Below are positions 59,459 through 64,000 of a stretch of 64,000 nucleotides of DNA, one piece after another (position 1 is the stretch's first letter; the number at the start of each line of letters is the position of its first letter). The position numbers were made by a program, and so were the translations under genes. The stretch is taken from positions 1-64,000 of the forward strand of contig CALSUF010000002.1 in assembly GCA_943789465.1 (NCBI GenBank), read 5' to 3'. This stretch comes from an uncultured Flavobacteriaceae bacterium. GTDB taxonomy: Bacteria; Bacteroidota; Bacteroidia; Flavobacteriales; Flavobacteriaceae. The notes below the pieces were generated by a model. The model did no database searches and was not told the origin of the DNA. It was given only the letters and a program-made list of their open reading frames with translations.

Positions 59459-60574
59459 CTACAATTCTTTTTTAAACGTACATCGTTTTTTAATCAATAC
59501 AGGATTGAAATTTTTCCATAATTTTTGGATGGCTACATTGTCCGCTAATTCTGGTGTTCTTCGACATTCTATAATGCCTTTTTCTTGGAAGGTTTTATGA
59601 AATGCACTAAAAATAATGGAATGCACTCCTTTTTTTTGGTATTCTGGATGGACACCAATTAAATAAAAATTTACTTTTTTTGATTTCTTGGCTTTTAAAA
59701 TATGAAAAATTCCAAAAGGAAATAATCTACCTTTTATCTTTTGTAATGCTTCCGAAAATGATGGCATTACAATTCCAAAAGCAATCAATTCATCTGCCGA
59801 ATTCACTACAAATTTAATGTATTCAGGGTTGATGAAGTTTAAAAATTTTTTCTTTAAAAATGCTTTTTGAATGTCTGTAATTTCTACAAATGAAGATAAA
59901 GAGGCGTAGCTTTGATTGAACAAATCAAACATCTTATCTGCATACGGCATCAAGTCTTTGGTTTTATTAAAATCTAAACTTCTTAGGTCATATCGTTTTT
60001 TGATGACTGTTTCGAGACGGTTAGAATCGGCAATTAAAATATCACTAAACAGATGTTTGTGTTCTAAGTATTCTTTTTCAACTTTAAACTTTAATTGATT
60101 AAAATGGTCTACATAATAAGGATGGTTGTACCAAGAAACCATGGTGCCAATTTCGTCATAACCATAGGTAAGAACTCCCACTTTATCTAAGTTAGAAAAC
60201 CCAATAGGCCCTTCCATATAGCTTAAGTTATGTGATTTTCCGATGGACTTTACCTCGTCTAACAGTGCTTTTGTTACTTCAATATCGTCAATCATATCCA
60301 TCCATCCAAAACGGATTTTATTGCTGCCATTATTTCTGACTTCCAGCCAATTAATAATCGCTGCAACACGTCCTACAATTTCTCCATTTTTATAAGCAAG
60401 AAACAATTGAGCATCCGCATTTTGGAGTACAGGGTTGGTGTTTTTATCAAACACTTTAATTTCTTCGCTAATAATTGGAGGAACCCAACACTTAGAATCT
60501 TTGTAGAGTGTAAAAGGGAACATCACAAATTGTTTTATTTCCTTCTTAGAAATGGCTTTCTTTATGACTATCAT
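59459..60574 (-). CDS. GNAT-fold acyltransferase, possible long-chain-base N-acyltransferase
   Basis: The 371-residue protein has an N-terminal part (FPFTLYKDSKCWVPPIISE) and a GNAT acetyl-CoA-like motif in its C-terminal part (FYLIGVHPEYQKKGVHSIIF, at about 300). It is much longer than a simple acetyltransferase. FMEGPIGFSNLD-like sequence (YMEGPIGFSNLDKVG) and EEYLEHK-like regions fit a family widely kept in Bacteroidota next to SPT-like genes. Some members of the wider group act as bacterial ceramide synthases. It converges on the 58191 gene with a 5-base gap. N-acylation of capnine is an inference from context. Confidence 0.65.
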   Translation of the reverse strand: MIVIKKAISKKEIKQFVMFPFTLYKDSKCWVPPIISEEIKVFDKNTNPVLQNADAQLFLAYKNGEIVGRVAAIINWLEVRNNGSNKIRFGWMDMIDDIEVTKALLDEVKSIGKSHNLSYMEGPIGFSNLDKVGVLTYGYDEIGTMVSWYNHPYYVDHFNQLKFKVEKEYLEHKHLFSDILIADSNRLETVIKKRYDLRSLDFNKTKDLMPYADKMFDLFNQSYASLSSFVEITDIQKAFLKKKFLNFINPEYIKFVVNSADELIAFGIVMPSFSEALQKIKGRLFPFGIFHILKAKKSKKVNFYLIGVHPEYQKKGVHSIIFSAFHKTFQEKGIIECRRTPELADNVAIQKLWKNFNPVLIKKRCTFKKEL

Positions 60575-60580
60575 ACTGCT

Positions 60581-61558
60581 TTAGTCCTCATCAAATTTAA
60601 TATTCTTTTTTCTTTTGCCTCTATTTTTCTTAAGAAGTTTTCGCTTGTCTCGTTTATTAGTAGAAGTGTCATTGTCGATTTTGATTTTATCTTTGTGGCG
60701 ATCCAATCGATACGAGGCTCCAAAATTCAGACTTAAGACTGATGGTGTATTTTTAGTATTGAATGTGAGGGCTGTGTCTAGTTGTAAATTTTTGTTTAAT
60801 AAATAGCCTCCCCCAAATCTAAATAAATTATCAGCATAGAAATCACTTTTAATGGCTTGTGTTTCTCCAAAAACGACCCATTTAGGATTGAATGAATGTG
60901 TAAGCGTAAGAATATACTGAAAATCTGTTTGGTCGCTTCCTATACGATCTAACATAAAGTTTGTAATGAATACCCATCCTCCAGAAAAATTATTCTGAGT
61001 TATGATGCCTCCTTTATAACTGAGTCCTTCAACACTAGGTGCTACGTAGGAATTGTCACTCGTATCATAATTGATCCCAGCAACTACTGAAACGGCGGGA
61101 ATAAATTGACTCCATTTGAAGCCTCTGTTGGCGAAGTAACTATACAAATTAGGTTTGTCTTCTTTATTTTTAAGGGGGTCATATATCAAATATTTTGCAC
61201 CAATGTTGAGGTTTTTGAAGTTTGCACGTTCATTTTTAACATCTACTAGTGAGGGATAGGTTTGTGTGTCGTTTTGAAAAGTCCCTTGAACATTGAGTTC
61301 AAAAGCTTCTTTCCAGAAACCATAGTGGGCTGCAAAATCAACCCCAAATCCAGAGACTTCATATTTGGGATATAGATCTCGTTTTTCTTTAATAATATAC
61401 GGACCTACTTCAAGCTGTAATACCTTGGTACCCACAGAAAATGCGCTTTGCGAGGCACCTGGTCGGTTAGAATTTATAACATCGGTATATTGTGCGTTTG
61501 CAGTGTTATGAATGCAAAAAACGGCTATACTTATAATGAACTTGGATAGGATTTTCAT
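60581..61558 (-). CDS. Outer-membrane beta-barrel protein (phenol-degradation MetA/transporter-like family)
   Basis: The 325-residue protein has a signal peptide (about 1-22, TANAQ) and about 12 predicted beta strands with alternating aromatic residues (YEVSGFGVDFAAHYGFWK, ISLNFGASYRLDRHK). SNRPGASQSAFSVG near the start is typical of this transporter-labelled family. The C-terminus is odd: a very basic tail, KRDKRKLLKKNRGKRKKNIK, after the last strand. It abuts the GNAT gene on the same strand, so the two may be co-transcribed. Cargo is unknown. Confidence 0.72.
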   Translation of the reverse strand: MKILSKFIISIAVFCIHNTANAQYTDVINSNRPGASQSAFSVGTKVLQLEVGPYIIKEKRDLYPKYEVSGFGVDFAAHYGFWKEAFELNVQGTFQNDTQTYPSLVDVKNERANFKNLNIGAKYLIYDPLKNKEDKPNLYSYFANRGFKWSQFIPAVSVVAGINYDTSDNSYVAPSVEGLSYKGGIITQNNFSGGWVFITNFMLDRIGSDQTDFQYILTLTHSFNPKWVVFGETQAIKSDFYADNLFRFGGGYLLNKNLQLDTALTFNTKNTPSVLSLNFGASYRLDRHKDKIKIDNDTSTNKRDKRKLLKKNRGKRKKNIKFDED

Positions 61559-61788
61559 TTAAAAAAGACTTTTATCAAACCTACATATTTTTTTTATATT
61601 TTTAATTGATTGCCCCTTTTTTCTTGTAGCCGCAATCATTTTATATAATAATTTATGAAACGAGTAGGCTAAAATTATTATCAACTAAGGAATGATTAAT
61701 AGCGAACAGTATCTGACCTTTTAAAAACAATAGATATAGACACATGAAATAAAAATAAGAATTGTATTTTTGAAAAAATAATCTACCG

Positions 61789-62055
61789 ATGTTACAAACT
61801 GCGTCTATAATTGGATTGCTAAAAACGCTTCTAATTTTTGTTTTGGTTTATACCCTTTTCAAGTATTTGATGCGCCTATTTGCGCCATTCATCATCAAAT
61901 CTATTGCCAAAAAAGCTGAAGCCCATTTCAGAAATCAATCTGCTCCAAAACAACCTAGCCAAAACGAAGGGGAGATAAGTATTGATAAGATGCCCAATTC
62001 TAAATCTTCAAATAATGATGTTGGAGAATATGTAGATTATGAAGAAGTTGAATAA
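61789..62055 (+). CDS. DUF4834 family membrane protein
   Basis: The 88-residue protein has one membrane helix (about 9-33, LLKTLLIFVLVYTLFKYLMRLF) followed by a basic, helical juxtamembrane part and an acidic, disordered C-terminus (GEYVDYEEVE). This matches DUF4834, a small Flavobacteriia-specific family. A -7 box TATTTTTG lies at 61765-61772. The YfhO-like gene follows 12 bases after the stop. Confidence 0.8.
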   Translation: MLQTASIIGLLKTLLIFVLVYTLFKYLMRLFAPFIIKSIAKKAEAHFRNQSAPKQPSQNEGEISIDKMPNSKSSNNDVGEYVDYEEVE

Positions 62056-62067
62056 ACAATAGACATA

Positions 62068-64000
62068 ATGAACCCTAGCTTAAAACAATTTGGCACACAT
62101 TTTTTAGTTATTTTGGGGTTTGTCCTGGTGGCTGTCCTATATTTTAATCCCGTTTTGAAAGGTGAAAAAATATATCAAAGTGATATTGTTCAATACACAG
62201 GAATGGCCAAACAGCAAATCGATTTTCGAGAAACTTACGCCGCCGAATCTTATTGGACCAATAGTGCTTTTGGTGGTATGCCAACGTACCAACTAGGAGC
62301 TAAATACCCTCATAATTACATTAAACAACTTGATTTAGCACTCCGTTTTTTACCCCGTCCAGCAGACTATCTCTTTTTGTATTTATTAGGGTTTTACATC
62401 TTATTGATGGTTTTAAAAATCGATTATAAAATTGCTGTACTAGGCGCGCTTGCATTCGGTTTTTCTACCTATCTAATTATTATTTTGGGGGTTGGGCATA
62501 ACGCCAAAGCCCATGCAATAGCCTATATGCCGCTAGTACTATCTGGTATTATTTTGACCTTTCAAAAGCGTTATTTTTTAGGGTTTATATTGACAGCGGT
62601 AGCTTCTGGATTAGAGTTGGTGACCAACCATCCTCAGATGACCTACTACTTAGGGATTTTAATTATAATTTTAGGGCTATCTTATCTATTTCAAGCAGTC
62701 AAAACAAAAGAACTACAAGCATTTTTTAAAGCCTCAGTCACACTTTTAATAGCTGCTATTTTTGCCTTTGGGATGAACGCTACCAATTTAATGGCCACTA
62801 GCGAATACGCCAAAGAAAGTACGCGTGGAAAGAGTGAACTAACCATCAATCCGGATGGCAGTACCAAAGCACAAACAACAGGGTTGGATAAAGCTTACAT
62901 TACGCAATTCAGTTATGGAAAATTGGAAACTTTTAACTTGCTCATTCCGAGATTTATGGGTGGCGGTAATACAGAAAATTTAGGGAAAGATTCTGAGACT
63001 TATAAAGCCTACCGTGCTTTGGGAGCGACACCTTTACAAGCACTTCAGGAGTCTAAACAAGCACCGATGTATTGGGGCGATCAACCTATTGTGGAAGCAC
63101 CTGCCTATGTAGGCGCTGTGGTAATATTTCTTTTTGTGTTGGCACTGTTCCTATACCACGGTCGTTTCAAATGGTGGTTGATAGCAGGTATTTTGATGTC
63201 TTTACTATTGTCTTATGGAAAAAATTTGTCATTCCTAACCGACTTTTTTATCGATTACATTCCGCTTTATAATAAATTCAGAGCAGTAAGTTCTATTCAA
63301 GTCATTTTAGAACTATGCATTCCATTGCTAGCGACCTTAGGATTGAGACAATTATTTCATAAAGATGTAAGCTCTCAATTGAAAGTGGATGCCTTAAAAA
63401 AATCCTTAGTTATTGTAGCTGGATTGACAGTATTATTTCTGGTTTTCAAGAACAGTCTGTTTGATTTTGTTGGAATGAGTGATGGTCAATATAAAGAGTA
63501 TTATGGGGTTTCTTTTGTAGAAGCTTTAAGAGCAGATCGCAGCACTATTTTTACAGTTGATGCACTAAGAACTTTACTATTTGTTTTAGCTGTTGGAAGT
63601 TTGATTTTTGCCTACCTCAAACAAAAAATTACTCAAAATACCACGATCATTATTTTAGGATTCCTTCTTATGTTTGATATGATAGGCGTAGACCGTCGCT
63701 ATGTGAACAATGATAATTTTGTTTCATCAATTAAAGTAGAACGTCCGTATCAAGCAAGTTTGATTGATAAAAAAATATTAAAAGACACTTCAAATTTTAG
63801 AGTCTTTGATATGTCTGATAATTCCACTAGAGCTTCTTATTTTCATAACTCAATAGGAGGATATCACGCAGCAAAGTTGAAACGTTTTAAAGCCATACAA
63901 GAGTTTCATATAGATAAAAACAACTTTGAAGTTTTGAATATGCTGAACACCAAGTATGTCATTTATCAAAACAAAGAAGGAGAGGTTTTGTATTTTGAAA
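62068..64000 (+). CDS. YfhO family membrane protein, 3' end outside window
   Basis: ATG 62068 opens a frame that stays open for at least 644 codons to the window edge. The protein has many hydrophobic helices (FLVILGFVLVAVLYF, then about ten more) and the family hallmark early loop AAESYWTNSAFGGMPTYQLG. A region with GWFNTDNFV-like extracytoplasmic sequence, VDRRYVNNDNFVSSIK, lies after the helices, as in YfhO/GT-C-like proteins. YfhO proteins have been linked to glycosyl modification of lipoteichoic-type polymers in Firmicutes; the role here is unknown. It is the second gene after DUF4834. Confidence 0.87.
   Translation, partial: MNPSLKQFGTHFLVILGFVLVAVLYFNPVLKGEKIYQSDIVQYTGMAKQQIDFRETYAAESYWTNSAFGGMPTYQLGAKYPHNYIKQLDLALRFLPRPADYLFLYLLGFYILLMVLKIDYKIAVLGALAFGFSTYLIIILGVGHNAKAHAIAYMPLVLSGIILTFQKRYFLGFILTAVASGLELVTNHPQMTYYLGILIIILGLSYLFQAVKTKELQAFFKASVTLLIAAIFAFGMNATNLMATSEYAKESTRGKSELTINPDGSTKAQTTGLDKAYITQFSYGKLETFNLLIPRFMGGGNTENLGKDSETYKAYRALGATPLQALQESKQAPMYWGDQPIVEAPAYVGAVVIFLFVLALFLYHGRFKWWLIAGILMSLLLSYGKNLSFLTDFFIDYIPLYNKFRAVSSIQVILELCIPLLATLGLRQLFHKDVSSQLKVDALKKSLVIVAGLTVLFLVFKNSLFDFVGMSDGQYKEYYGVSFVEALRADRSTIFTVDALRTLLFVLAVGSLIFAYLKQKITQNTTIIILGFLLMFDMIGVDRRYVNNDNFVSSIKVERPYQASLIDKKILKDTSNFRVFDMSDNSTRASYFHNSIGGYHAAKLKRFKAIQEFHIDKNNFEVLNMLNTKYVIYQNKEGEVLYFE

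Overview
The window looks like a chromosomal segment of a marine-type member of the Flavobacteriaceae (Bacteroidota). The DNA is AT-rich. Many genes are preceded by the Bacteroidota -7 box TAnnTTTG. The gene set is also typical of the family: fused two-domain E1 of branched-chain 2-oxoacid dehydrogenase, BshA, DUF4834, an OMP_b-brl_3-type TonB receptor, a NagZ/beta-lactamase fusion, and a serine-palmitoyltransferase-like enzyme of the sulfonolipid type. I found no rRNA, tRNA, CRISPR array or intact transposase. Both ends cut through genes: an alpha-amylase tail at the left and a YfhO membrane protein at the right.

Layout. 1-2.3 kb: end of a GH13 amylase, a GH53 galactanase lipoprotein and a small lipoprotein. 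2.4-7 kb: a cluster of RNA-modification genes (trmL, a THUMP-like methyltransferase, a TrmH-type SpoU enzyme, rsmE, tsaD) with a DUF4159 protein. 7.2-11.6 kb: a very long tamB. 11.7-14.7 kb: glycolysis (pfkA, gapA) and a BadF-type sugar kinase. 14.7-23.2 kb: envelope and redox genes (ridA, lptD, a divergent amidase, an MCE/MlaD protein, two Fe-S proteins flanking a HAD-like gene, and a frameshifted conserved gene). 23.2-31.2 kb: ogt, DUF6428, NagZ-lactamase fusion, bshA, aroC and a dicarboxylate/glutamate symporter. 31.4-32.5 kb: an orphan membrane protein gene bordered by unusual hairpins. 32.8-39.1 kb: a DCC protein, mutS2 without an Smr domain, ung, an orphan binding protein, a nucleoside phosphorylase, SUI1 and a 2OG dioxygenase. 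39.2-47.4 kb: E1 fusion, fatty-acid hydroxylase-family protein, hutG, a coiled-coil membrane protein, hutI, fumC and DUF2721. 47.4-49.5 kb: accessory island. 49.5-64 kb: small membrane protein, TonB receptor, ArsC-like protein, prfB with its programmed frameshift, threonine aldolase, oligopeptidase B, a probable sulfonolipid gene set, DUF4834 and YfhO.

Two places stand out. (1) The island at 47.4-49.2 kb carries two orphan genes on the minus strand. Each is followed at its 3' end by a GC-rich foldback sharing an identical 30-base arm, which resembles gene-cassette organisation. A related foldback flanks the orphan gene at 31.4-32.5 kb, and a perfect 24-base palindrome lies just upstream of the larger island gene. 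(2) At 57.0-60.6 kb a cystathionine-synthase-like PLP enzyme, an alpha-oxoamine synthase and a convergent GNAT-type acyltransferase together could make the headgroup, long-chain base and N-acyl steps of a sulfonolipid (capnine/sulfobacin-type) pathway.

Functional calls rest on protein motifs and family recognition by eye. No database search was run.
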